NCBI RefSeq assembly: GCF_000222605.1
Contig: NZ_AFWF01000218.1
Location: 1 to 35,305 of the forward strand
DNA length: 35,305 bases
Direction: 5' to 3'
Origin: Vibrio ichthyoenteri ATCC 700023
GTDB taxonomy: Bacteria; Pseudomonadota; Gammaproteobacteria; Enterobacterales; Vibrionaceae
Part shown: positions 28,902 through 35,305 of the stretch, piece by piece
Position numbering within the stretch: position 1 is the first letter of the stretch
How the letters are laid out: each line of letters begins with the position of its first letter
Notes under the pieces: model-generated
Databases searched by the model: none
What the model was told of the DNA's origin: nothing
What the model saw: the letters and a program-made list of their open reading frames with translations, nothing else
Position numbers and translations under genes: made by a program

Positions 28902-30078
28902 TCGCCACGCTGAAACACCGTGGCTGGTTTGGTCTGAAAGCCAACAAGAAGTGATCGCCAGTGGTGAATTGACCGCCGATCAAACGGTGGATGAGATCGC
29001 CAGCTATGCTCAAGCACGTCAAACGATCGTGTTATTAAACAGCGCTGATGTGTTATTGAAGCTGGTGAATATTCCTGCGGGCGGAGCTCGTCAATTTGAA
29101 TCTATGCTGCCTTATTTGGTGGAAGATGACGTGGCACAAGATGTTGATGGCATGCACTTTACCATTTTGGCCAAACAAGGTCAGATTGCCCATGTGGCTG
29201 GTGTGGATCGTGAGTGGCTAGGCCAAGCATTAGAGACGCTACAAGTGGCGGGTTTTAACGTCACCAAAGTATTACCAGACGCGTTGGCTTTGCCCGATGT
29301 TGAAGGCATTTCAGCGGTAGAGCTAGCAGGCCAATGGTTACTGAAAAAGCAGCCATACCAAGCATTGACCATTGAATCGGATTGGTTGCCAATGGTAGCG
29401 CGATCGGAATGGGTGAAAGAAGGCGATACGTGGTTACCGCTGCAAGCTTATTCACCATTGCCTGAGTTGGACCTAGCGCCGGAGCAACAGTGGCAACAAG
29501 GTGAAGCCCAATTGGTTATGCAGCTGATTGGTCGCCAAGCGATTTTTACACCAATCAATTTGCTCACCGGCCGCTTTAAGCCAAAGTCTGGCGCAGTACG
29601 CTATCTGAAAATATGGCGTAAAGCGGCGATTGCTGCTGGGGTTTTTATGGCGGTTTTAGTTGCGCAGAATGTGCTGCAAACCTATCAAGCAGAGCAGCAA
29701 GCGGCGAAGTACCGTGCTGAAAGTGAACGTATTTTCCGTACCGTGTTGGCTGGGAAAAATAAAATTCCAACCGTGAGCTATTTGAAGCGCGAATTGGATA
29801 ATGAATTTAAGCGTCTTTCTGGCGGTCGCAGTGATGAAACATTATTAGTGTGGATGGCTAAATTGCCGACAGCGCTCAAATCGGTGCCTGATTTCAATTT
29901 AACGGGCTTGAAGTTCGATCGCCAGCGCGGTGAAATTCAGCTTGAAGCGATGAGCCAAGATTTCCAAGCTTTTGAACAAGCTCGAGTGAAGTTAGAACAA
30001 CAATTTTCCGTACAGCAAGGCCAATTGAGTAAGAGTGGTCAATTGGTTACGGGTAATCTGATTTTGAAAGCGCAATGA
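28867..30078 (+). CDS. gspL: Type II secretion platform protein GspL
   Basis: Bitopic inner-membrane protein that recruits the ATPase GspE by its cytoplasmic domain and pairs with GspM through a periplasmic ferredoxin-like domain. It is 403 residues from GTG 28867; V. cholerae EpsL has 407. The actin-like cytoplasmic domain (1-240) begins [11 protein letters not shown] and contains [18 protein letters not shown] helix lies at about 255-272 ([18 protein letters not shown]), then the periplasmic domain ([21 protein letters not shown]). GGAGGAATCG just upstream fixes the GTG start; a TTG-based extension of four codons is rejected. Confidence 0.95.
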   Translation: MSEYLIVRLSNNRHAETPWLVWSESQQEVIASGELTADQTVDEIASYAQARQTIVLLNSADVLLKLVNIPAGGARQFESMLPYLVEDDVAQDVDGMHFTILAKQGQIAHVAGVDREWLGQALETLQVAGFNVTKVLPDALALPDVEGISAVELAGQWLLKKQPYQALTIESDWLPMVARSEWVKEGDTWLPLQAYSPLPELDLAPEQQWQQGEAQLVMQLIGRQAIFTPINLLTGRFKPKSGAVRYLKIWRKAAIAAGVFMAVLVAQNVLQTYQAEQQAAKYRAESERIFRTVLAGKNKIPTVSYLKRELDNEFKRLSGGRSDETLLVWMAKLPTALKSVPDFNLTGLKFDRQRGEIQLEAMSQDFQAFEQARVKLEQQFSVQQGQLSKSGQLVTGNLILKAQ

Positions 30079-30086
30079 GGACTAAC

Positions 30087-30578
30087 ATGAATAAATTATT
30101 AGCCTCGTGGCAAGTTTGGTGGTTGCGTATTACCCCACGTGAACAACGTTTAGTGATGGTAGGCGCTGTTGCTCTTATCATCGGTGTGTTGTTTTGGGGC
30201 ATCTATCAGCCGATGGCACAGCGAGCCGAATTGGCGCAAAACCAATTACGCAATGAGAAGCAACTGTTGAGCTGGGTGGAAAACAAGGCCGATGAGATTG
30301 CAGCTTTGCGCGCGAGTGGTGCGAAAGCATTGTCGCCACTGCCGTTTAACCAAGCGGTTTCCTCTTCTGCTCGCCGTTTTAATATTGAGCTGGTGCGGGT
30401 GCAACCTCGTGGTGAGGCAATGCAAGTTTGGGTGCAGCCATTACCCTTTAATCAATTACTGAGTTGGTTAGAGTACCTACAACAGAATCATGGTGTTGAA
30501 GCGCAATTTCTTGATCTTGATAAAAATGATCGGGTTGGTGTCGTGGATATCCAACGCCTGCAATTAAGTAAAGGATAA
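30087..30578 (+). CDS. gspM: Type II secretion platform protein GspM
   Basis: Small bitopic inner-membrane protein that stabilises and positions GspL. It is 163 residues from ATG 30087; V. cholerae EpsM has 166. A short cytoplasmic tail with the family motif WWLRITPREQRLVM is followed by a TM helix (about 24-41, VGAVALIIGVLFWGIYQP) and a ferredoxin-like periplasmic domain. GAGGACTAAC directly upstream supports 30087 over ATG 30075, which overlaps the gspL stop as ATGA. Confidence 0.93.
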   Translation: MNKLLASWQVWWLRITPREQRLVMVGAVALIIGVLFWGIYQPMAQRAELAQNQLRNEKQLLSWVENKADEIAALRASGAKALSPLPFNQAVSSSARRFNIELVRVQPRGEAMQVWVQPLPFNQLLSWLEYLQQNHGVEAQFLDLDKNDRVGVVDIQRLQLSKG

Positions 30579-30584
30579 CGGCCA

Positions 30585-31346
30585 GTGAAACGGAAAATCG
30601 CTTTGGGTGCACTATTACTGCTTACGTTTATCATCAGTGCCGTTGTCCACCTGCCAATTCAAGTGGTATTGGCCTATGTGCCATTACCAGTACAATTGAA
30701 AATCAGTCAAGCCAGTGGCACGTTATGGCAAGGCCAAGCACAACAAGTTAATTGGCAACGCTACAATCTTGGTCAGGTCTCTTGGCAATTAGTACCCAGT
30801 GCTTTGCTGAGTGGCAACGCGGAGGCGAAGGTGCGTTTTGGTCGTGGTAGCCAATGGCAACTGCAAGGGCGCGGTGTGATTGGCTATGGCTTGAAAGGCG
30901 CTTATGCCGAGAATTTGCTCGCTGCTATGCCAGTTACCGAAGCACTAAAGTTGGCACCTGCGTTACCGATTCCCTTGACGCTAGAGGGCCAATTAGAGCT
31001 GAACGTGAAGCAGCTTAACTATGCTGCGCCATATTGTGCGCAAGGTACGGGTAGCTTGGTGTGGAACACTGATGTGGTCGGTACACCATTAGCTGATGTA
31101 CAGCTTGGCCCTGTGATTGCAGAATTAAGCTGTCAAGATAACCAGATTAGCGTCAAAGGCACGCAGCAAAGCGCACAAGTGCGTAGCGAATTTTCCGCTG
31201 AGTTAATGTCGGATCAACGTTTTAGTGCCAAAGCATGGTTTATCCCACAAGCAGCAATGCCTAGCGCGCTAGCGGATCAACTGCAATGGTTACCGAAGCC
31301 TGATGCGCAAGGTCGTTATCAGTTCAGTCGTCAGGGGCGCTTATAG
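30585..31346 (+). CDS. gspN: Type II secretion protein GspN
   Basis: Last gene of the operon; GspN is a poorly understood, often dispensable inner-membrane/periplasmic accessory protein found in some T2SS operons, including Vibrio. It is 253 residues. An N-terminal TM or uncleaved signal (about 4-22, KIALGALLLLTFIISAVVHLP) is followed by a beta-rich periplasmic domain with ISQASGTLWQGQAQQVNWQ and LELNVKQLNYAAPYCAQGTGSLVWN, typical of the family. The start is GTG at 30585, with AAAGGATAACGG upstream. It follows gspM by 6 bases. A bidirectional terminator follows. Confidence 0.93.
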   Translation: MKRKIALGALLLLTFIISAVVHLPIQVVLAYVPLPVQLKISQASGTLWQGQAQQVNWQRYNLGQVSWQLVPSALLSGNAEAKVRFGRGSQWQLQGRGVIGYGLKGAYAENLLAAMPVTEALKLAPALPIPLTLEGQLELNVKQLNYAAPYCAQGTGSLVWNTDVVGTPLADVQLGPVIAELSCQDNQISVKGTQQSAQVRSEFSAELMSDQRFSAKAWFIPQAAMPSALADQLQWLPKPDAQGRYQFSRQGRL

Positions 31347-31373
31347 CGGATTTGTTACGATTAAAAAAACATC

Positions 31374-31400
31374 AAACCCCAGCAATGCTGGGGTTTGTTT
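31374..31400 (+). terminator. Terminator between gspN and envZ
   Basis: A perfect 10-bp stem, AAACCCCAGC (31374-31383) with GCTGGGGTTT (31387-31396), has a 3-base loop and is followed by GTTTT on the plus strand. On the minus strand an A/T-rich tract also follows after a short gap (A7 at 31363-31369 read as T). The two genes are convergent, so it may serve both. Confidence 0.88.
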
Positions 31401-31425
31401 TATCTGCTGCAAGCTAAGCGATTAA

Positions 31426-32730
31426 CTAACGAGTCGGAAAGCTGACCTGCACTTTTAAGCCACCTTCACTGCGATTGTTGACCACCACTGAACCATGGTG
31501 TTGGCTGACAATACGTTTAACGATGGCGAGGCCAAGCCCTGTTCCTTCGCTACCACGCGCGGTATCACCTCGAGTGAAAGGTTCAAATAATTTGGCCACT
31601 TGGTCTTTGGCAATCCCCGGGCCATTATCTTCAATACACACCCAGCACAGTTTGTTATCAGCCGTCATACCAGTGGAGATCTTCACCCAGCCATTACCGT
31701 AACGCACCGCGTTGACCACAAGGTTGCTTACTGCGCGCTTAATGGCGATAGGGCTACCAAAGGCCGGCTTTAGATTACTGAGCGCAGTTTCAATCTCGAT
31801 ATGATGACGATTGCCTTCTGAGTTCGCTAAGTCTTGCGAGATATCATTGAGGTCGACTTCGATGAATGACTCGCGATTGACGGGTTTAAGGTAATCCATG
31901 AACTGGCTAATGATCTCATTGCACTCTTCGGTATCACTGATGATGCCTTCGGCAAGGTAGCTATCCTCAGGTGACATCATCTCCGTGGCAAGGCGAATGC
32001 GTGTCAATGGCGTACGCAGATCGTGGCTGATACCGGCCATCAGAAGCGCGCGATCTTCTTCCAGAGCCTGAATACCTTTCGACATCTGGTTAAATGCACG
32101 AGTAACGGAGCGAATTTCAGAAGTGCCTTTTTCCGCCAGTGGTGGTGGGATCTCTCCACGGCCAACCCCTTTTGCCGCGCGTTCAAGTGCCAGTAACGGT
32201 CGATTTTGCAAACGGATAAACAACCAACCGCCAGCAATAATCAACAGTGCCATGACTAAGCTATTGCGAAACAGCGGCGCAAAATCTTCTTCTTGCAGTT
32301 CCGACAATGGAATGCGAATCAATGAATCGGGTAGTGATTCAAGACTCATCCACAGCACGTAGCTTTCTTCACCTTGCGCCATTCGCACGTCAGCTTGAGT
32401 GCCAAGAGTTTGCGTCATCTCTTCACTCATCAAATCAATGCTGATGGCGTGACGAAATTCATCGGCCAGATCACTGTCTTTGGCGTGAATGGTCACGCCG
32501 AGTTGTTCGAGAATTTGGCGGCGTAGCGGTGCATCCATCACGAGGCCATTTTCTAAATCGTCAGAATTATCCAACATCAAGTTGATTTCATAGCTGAGGA
32601 TTTTATTAAACTGCTGTAAGCTCGGCAGCAACGCATAGTTGAATACCGCGTAATACGAGTAGACTTGGCTAGCAATCAGTAGCGTGATGAACAAAACCAG
32701 TGATTGAGTAAAGGAGCTGCGAATACGCAT
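31426..32730 (-). CDS. envZ: Osmosensor histidine kinase EnvZ
   Basis: Inner-membrane sensor kinase/phosphatase for OmpR, responding to osmolarity or pH. It is 434 residues; E. coli EnvZ has 450. TM1 is about 10-33, a periplasmic sensor spans about 35-155, and TM2 is about 157-174 ([18 protein letters not shown]). A HAMP domain (to about 225) leads to the phosphoaccepting H236 in [15 protein letters not shown]. The ATPase domain has the N box ([12 protein letters not shown]), DNGPGI and [15 protein letters not shown]. It lies 125 bases downstream of ompR with a terminator-like hairpin between them (32810-32835), so expression may be lower than, or partly separate from, that of ompR. Confidence 0.97.
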   Translation of the reverse strand: MRIRSSFTQSLVLFITLLIASQVYSYYAVFNYALLPSLQQFNKILSYEINLMLDNSDDLENGLVMDAPLRRQILEQLGVTIHAKDSDLADEFRHAISIDLMSEEMTQTLGTQADVRMAQGEESYVLWMSLESLPDSLIRIPLSELQEEDFAPLFRNSLVMALLIIAGGWLFIRLQNRPLLALERAAKGVGRGEIPPPLAEKGTSEIRSVTRAFNQMSKGIQALEEDRALLMAGISHDLRTPLTRIRLATEMMSPEDSYLAEGIISDTEECNEIISQFMDYLKPVNRESFIEVDLNDISQDLANSEGNRHHIEIETALSNLKPAFGSPIAIKRAVSNLVVNAVRYGNGWVKISTGMTADNKLCWVCIEDNGPGIAKDQVAKLFEPFTRGDTARGSEGTGLGLAIVKRIVSQHHGSVVVNNRSEGGLKVQVSFPTR

Positions 32731-32809
32731 AGTCAGAACCTATTGATCGATAGGGTTTGATTGCAATCTGTAGCGTCAGATCGCGATAAAACGCAAAGAT
32801 GAGCGCGAT

Positions 32810-32835
32810 AAAAAGTGCGAGCCTAAAGCTCGCAC
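32810..32835 (-). terminator. Strong hairpin with T5 between ompR and envZ
   Basis: On the minus strand, GTGCGAGC (32828-32835 arm) pairs perfectly with GCTCGCAC (32815-32822 arm) around TTTAG, followed by five T (32810-32814). It starts 21 bases past the ompR stop codon and looks like an intrinsic terminator inside the ompR-envZ transcript. Confidence 0.85.
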
Positions 32836-32855
32836 CGATTTGAATTTATGTTGGT

Positions 32856-33575
32856 TTAGGCTTCTTTGCCATCAGGGACAAATACATAGCCTAAGCCCCA
32901 CACGGTTTGAATATAGCGTGGTTTGCTTGGGTCCACTTCCAGCATACGACGCAGACGCGAGATCTGCACGTCGATGGAGCGTTCCATCGCTGAATATTCA
33001 CGACCGCGAGCCATGTTCATTAGTTTATCGCGAGAAAGTGGTTCGCGCGCATTGGTTACCAGTGCTTTGAGGACCGCAAATTCACCCGATGTCAGAGGCA
33101 TTGCTTCTTCACCGCGGTACATCTCACGCGTACCAAGGTTTAAGCGGAACTCACCAAATTCAACAATGGATTCTTCAGAGCTTGGCGCGCCCGGCAGTTC
33201 AATGGTTTGACGACGCAACACCGCTTTAATACGCGCGAGTAGCTCACGCGGGTTAAACGGTTTTGGCAGGTAATCATCGGCGCCCACTTCTAAGCCAACG
33301 ATGCGATCAATTTCATCGCCTTTTGCGGTTAGCATAAGAATAGGCAGTTCGTTGTTAGCATTACGTAGACGACGACAAATCGACAGGCCATCTTCACCCG
33401 GTAGCATTAAATCAAGCACCATTAGGTGGAAATTTTCACGCGTCAGTAGGCGATCCATTTGTTCGCCGTTGGCGACGCTACGTACCTGAAAACCTTGCTC
33501 AGATAGGTAGCGCTCCAATAGCGCACGTAAACGGGCATCATCATCTACTACCAGTATTTTATGAATTTCTTGCAT
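32856..33575 (-). CDS. ompR: Osmolarity response regulator OmpR
   Basis: DNA-binding response regulator that controls porin and envelope genes when phosphorylated by EnvZ. It is 239 residues, as in E. coli. The receiver domain (1-120) has phosphoacceptor D55 in LDLMLPGEDG and acidic D11/D12. The winged-helix effector domain (about 135-235) contains LTSGEFAVLKALV and SRLRRMLEVDPSKPRYIQTVWGLGYVFVPDG, the OmpR/PhoB-type recognition region. An AAGGTG ribosome site precedes the ATG. It is divergent from greB. Confidence 0.98.
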   Translation of the reverse strand: MQEIHKILVVDDDARLRALLERYLSEQGFQVRSVANGEQMDRLLTRENFHLMVLDLMLPGEDGLSICRRLRNANNELPILMLTAKGDEIDRIVGLEVGADDYLPKPFNPRELLARIKAVLRRQTIELPGAPSSEESIVEFGEFRLNLGTREMYRGEEAMPLTSGEFAVLKALVTNAREPLSRDKLMNMARGREYSAMERSIDVQISRLRRMLEVDPSKPRYIQTVWGLGYVFVPDGKEA

Positions 33576-33901
33576 TGAAACACCTTAATCAAAAGCAAAG
33601 CATATAGACAAAAATGTATCACTGTTTGCCAAAGCGTGCTTGCCCAAATTGTTACAATTTTAGCGTCGGCTTGCTTTTTGCTGAGTCAGTTCACGGTGGA
33701 GTAAACTCTGCGGTGAGATTTTGTTGGTTTATTCTTCATGCTTTCTCGTTAAGGTAGTGAAATAAGAGTGGTTTTACTTCGTTGGTTTATATTGTTCAGC
33801 GCGATTTATCGCTGAATTTGAACCTCAACAACACGCTAGCTATTGCCAGTGATAAAAAAACAGCGACAATCAACAGATACTAATCGTGATGGATAACAAT
33901 C
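33576..33901. other. 326-bp ompR-greB divergent intergenic region
   Basis: It holds the promoters of ompR (minus) and greB (plus), which I cannot place with confidence. One imperfect inverted repeat, TTCAGCG (33795-33801) with CGCTGAA (33810-33816), has an 8-base loop and lies about 90 bases before the greB start. A short ATG frame at 33889 stops after seven codons. I see no RNA gene or mobile repeat. Confidence 0.6.
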
Positions 33902-34048
33902 GTGAGAACTAACCTGATCACCCGTGAAGGCTACAATCGCCTTAAAAAAGAGCTCGACTACCTCTGGCGTGAAGATCGTCCTGAAGTGACTAAAAAAGTG
34001 ACTTGGGCGGCGAGCTTAGGCGATCGCAGCGAAAACGCAGACTTGTGA
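33902..34048 (+). pseudogene. greB: greB, 5' fragment truncated by an insertion
   Basis: GreB is a transcript-cleavage factor that rescues backtracked RNA polymerase. The frame starts at GTG 33902 and reads [20 protein letters not shown]..., continuing the family N-terminal coiled coil as far as [10 protein letters not shown] (codon 47). E. coli GreB continues here with Y and a coiled-coil hairpin of about 110 more residues. Instead the frame meets Leu then TGA at 34046-34048. The sequence leaves the greB line at 34043/34044. This fragment lacks the tip residues and the whole C-terminal FKBP-like domain, so it should be inactive. Whether the other end of the insertion restores an alternative 5' end cannot be seen from here. 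GreA, elsewhere in the genome, may partly compensate. Confidence 0.88.
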
Positions 34049-34149
34049 ATAGTGGTATTAAAATCATACTAATTGCTTTAAGTTACTGTAATATAAGTGA
34101 CTTAAATTGGTGTGGATACTAATCTAATGTACTATTCCATGTGAATGGT
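34044..34149. repeat. Repeats and hairpin at the island edge
   Basis: The first ~105 bases of the inserted DNA are non-coding. They contain a direct repeat TGTGAATAGT (34044-34053) / TGTGAATGGT (34140-34149) and a direct repeat ATACTAAT (34066-34073 and 34116-34123, 50 bases apart). A hairpin pairs TTTAAGTTACT (34077-34087) with AGTGACTTAAA (34096-34106, one mismatch, 8-base loop). An inverted GAATAGT (34048-34054) / ACTATTC (34131-34137) pair is also present. Such clustered motifs fit recombinase-binding sites at a mobile-element end. The hairpin could also be a terminator of the minus-strand operon, though the T-run is poor. Confidence 0.6.
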
Positions 34150-34907
34150 TAAACTTTAATAGTGTTGATTTTACTTTGAAACTTATCTACAAATAGTTTT
34201 TCTGCGAAACCCATGATAAACCCCGCCGACAGGGCTGAATAGTTATCATTTACAATTGAGTTTGAGCTAAATTCTCCGAGTTGGATACTAAGTAGTCCAG
34301 ACTTCATAAGAATTGCCATTACAATGGCAAATGTCATGACGAAAATAATTCTAGAGTGCACACCTTTATGGTCACTAAGGATTGGAAGTATTTGGTCAAA
34401 CTCCACACTTCTTGTTCTAACGGCTAAAGAAAGCCAGCATCCTATATTTGCTCCAATACCAACAAGAATTAGCTTAATTAAGTACAGAGAATTATTTTCA
34501 AAAAAATAGAGCCCCAAAGAGAATAAAAGGAATACAAGAATAGGAATTATTGAAACTTTGATGTACTTAAATAAAAGTGTAGTTCTAATTCTAGGTCCAA
34601 TTTCATGTACAAGATCTACCTTTATACTCTCTAGCGTATTCTGGGCTAAACTGATCTGCTCTTTTCTACCATTGAAAGCTAAATCTGCAACCATGAATAA
34701 TCGTTCATAATATCCATCATAAGATGTTTTATCTTCTTTGAAGAGTAGTGCTGATATCTTAATGACACTTTCGATATCATTTTTCAAGGTAACAACGGAC
34801 TCTGGAAAGTCTTCAACATTGTCGTTGACTTCAAAAAGTATGTCGTTAAATCCATTGTCATTTGGATACCGACGGACTTTAAAATGATAATTATCTTCGA
34901 TAGACAT
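34149..34907 (-). CDS. Unrecognised island membrane protein, about 252 residues
   Basis: I do not recognise this protein. An N-terminal soluble domain (about 1-110) with an acidic start precedes TM1 (about 114-136, KYIKVSIIPILVFLLFSLGL), TM2 (about 143-162, LIKLILVGIGANIGCWLSLA), a short basic/acidic loop, TM3 (about 187-205, IIFVMTFAIVMAILMKS) and a weaker fourth hydrophobic stretch (about 223-237) ending in GFAEKLFVDKF. The C-terminal tail is short. ATG 34907 is chosen over GTG 34922: GTAGGTAAAGCC lies just upstream, and this start leaves a 4-base gap from the stop of the preceding gene. The AT-rich composition and the location in the greB island suggest recent acquisition. A role as a membrane effector is a guess. 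Confidence 0.75.
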   Translation of the reverse strand: MSIEDNYHFKVRRYPNDNGFNDILFEVNDNVEDFPESVVTLKNDIESVIKISALLFKEDKTSYDGYYERLFMVADLAFNGRKEQISLAQNTLESIKVDLVHEIGPRIRTTLLFKYIKVSIIPILVFLLFSLGLYFFENNSLYLIKLILVGIGANIGCWLSLAVRTRSVEFDQILPILSDHKGVHSRIIFVMTFAIVMAILMKSGLLSIQLGEFSSNSIVNDNYSALSAGFIMGFAEKLFVDKFQSKINTIKV

Positions 34908-34911
34908 GGCT

Positions 34912-35133
34912 TTACCTACCACAAAAACGACACTTTTCAGGGTGTGTTTGCGCTCTAGCTGTGATTGAAAAAGCGATACATCCTGCTTTCAGTTTTTCGT
35001 TTATAGCCTGTAATCCAGAACTGATTCTCTTAAGCTCTTCTTTAGATTCATGATCAATTGAATCTGTTGCTGAGATTTTATCTAAACGTTCATATATCTT
35101 GGTGATATCTACAATTACTTCTGATTTTTTCAT
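34912..35133 (-). CDS. Small unrecognised island protein with a C-terminal CxxC, 73 residues
   Basis: A 73-residue frame beginning MKKSEVIVDITKIYERLDKI. The first ~50 residues are strongly charged and predicted helical with heptad-like spacing (LKRISSGLQAINEKLK), so it may form a coiled coil. The tail is different: it becomes neutral and ends HPEKCRFCGR, with a CxxC that could bind zinc or be redox-active. The ATG immediately follows the stop of the upstream gene with no gap, and the stop is 4 bases before the membrane-protein ATG. All three genes therefore look like one coupled operon. Function unknown; it might be an adaptor or antitoxin-like partner, but nothing shows this directly. Confidence 0.65.
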   Translation of the reverse strand: MKKSEVIVDITKIYERLDKISATDSIDHESKEELKRISSGLQAINEKLKAGCIAFSITARAQTHPEKCRFCGR

Positions 35134-35305
35134 TTATTGAACCTTAATGTGATCCCTAAGAGTGATATCTTCAATTTGCACACCAATTGATTTAAGAGAT
35201 TGAGTCAACTCATTGTATAGTTCTTGCTTGCTATTTGAGGGGTCTTCAATAGTGATAACCACAGAAAATTTAATGCCTTCATCTGGAAATATAGTACCAT
35301 CTCTG
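35134..35305 (-). CDS. Unrecognised island protein, C-terminal part, runs off the window
   Basis: The last 57 codons of a gene whose start lies beyond 35305. The readable end contains KFSVVITIEDPSNSKQELYN, then ELTQSLKSIGVQIEDITLRD and ends HIKVQ followed by TAA. The pattern of a strand ending in DP, then an amphipathic helix, then another strand suggests a small alpha/beta ferredoxin-like fold. It faintly recalls the EACC1-type domains described in bacterial conflict systems, but I cannot test this. It is the most upstream gene seen in the island operon, and its stop abuts the start of the 73-residue gene with zero spacing, a sign of translational coupling. Confidence 0.6.
   Translation of the reverse strand, partial: RDGTIFPDEGIKFSVVITIEDPSNSKQELYNELTQSLKSIGVQIEDITLRDHIKVQ

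Larger units (their letters stand above)
34044..35305. mobile_element. Left part of an island or transposon inserted in greB
   Basis: From 34044 the DNA no longer encodes GreB and its base composition changes. I counted 58 G+C in 180 bases (about 32%) at 34321-34380 and 34501-34620, against 29 of 60 (48%) in a gspM line. The foreign part begins TGTGAATAG, and TGT is the usual start of Tn7-like and related DDE transposons. The five bases before it (AGACT) would then be a target duplication, but this is inference only. A tyrosine- or serine-recombinase island is an alternative. No transposase or integrase is seen within the window. It carries at least three minus-strand genes of unknown function. 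Confidence 0.75.

Noticed and set aside
1-35305. CRISPR array, rRNA operon or prophage
   Set aside because: No regularly spaced repeats, no rRNA sequence and no phage structural genes were found in the reading.

Overview
The window is a stretch of chromosome from a marine gammaproteobacterium, almost certainly a Vibrio. The protein sequences read as Vibrionaceae. The gene order is also typical of the genus: ntrC-ntrB-glnA, then typA, then yihY-dtd-yiiD, then pckA/hslO/hslR beside a type II secretion (eps/gsp) operon, then envZ-ompR beside greB. The species cannot be fixed from this alone. Hand counts suggest about 48% GC in the core and about 32% in the last 1.3 kb.

Layout. (1) 1-1402: a tRNA-Ser(UGA) with its terminator, then adenosine deaminase (add, minus strand). 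(2) 1501-3997: a Cache-HAMP-GGDEF-EAL cyclic-di-GMP protein split by a one-base frameshift. (3) 4149-8382: the nitrogen-regulation cluster ntrC, ntrB, glnA (minus). NtrC-type sites lie upstream of ntrB, and two NtrC sites plus a sigma-54 promoter lie upstream of glnA. (4) 8956-16442: typA, a small P-loop ATPase, a DUF2959 lipoprotein, yihY-dtd-yiiD and an AsmA-like protein. (5) 16554-19819: pckA, hslO and hslR (minus). (6) 20046-31346: a complete twelve-gene T2SS operon, gspC to gspN, tightly packed with many overlapping starts and stops. The prepilin peptidase gene is not here. (7) 31426-33575: envZ and ompR (minus), with a strong terminator-like hairpin between them. (8) 33902-34043: the first 47 codons of greB, cut off abruptly.

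From 34044 to the end the sequence is foreign: AT-rich, unrelated to greB, and beginning with TGT. It has short repeats, a hairpin at its edge, and a tightly coupled minus-strand operon of at least three genes: a partial gene running off the window, a 73-residue protein with a CxxC tail, and a 252-residue multi-span membrane protein. None is recognisable to me. This is the edge of a genomic island or transposon inserted inside greB, and it is the most likely place for an undescribed system, possibly membrane-acting defence or conflict genes. Its recombinase, if any, and its other end lie outside the window.

The remaining genes are mostly intact housekeeping or conserved accessory loci. Nitrogen control is self-contained: NtrB and NtrC control glnA through sigma-54, and the site before ntrB suggests autoregulation. 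The T2SS operon encodes the outer-membrane secretin, inner-membrane platform, ATPase and pseudopilus. EnvZ/OmpR is an envelope-sensing two-component system.
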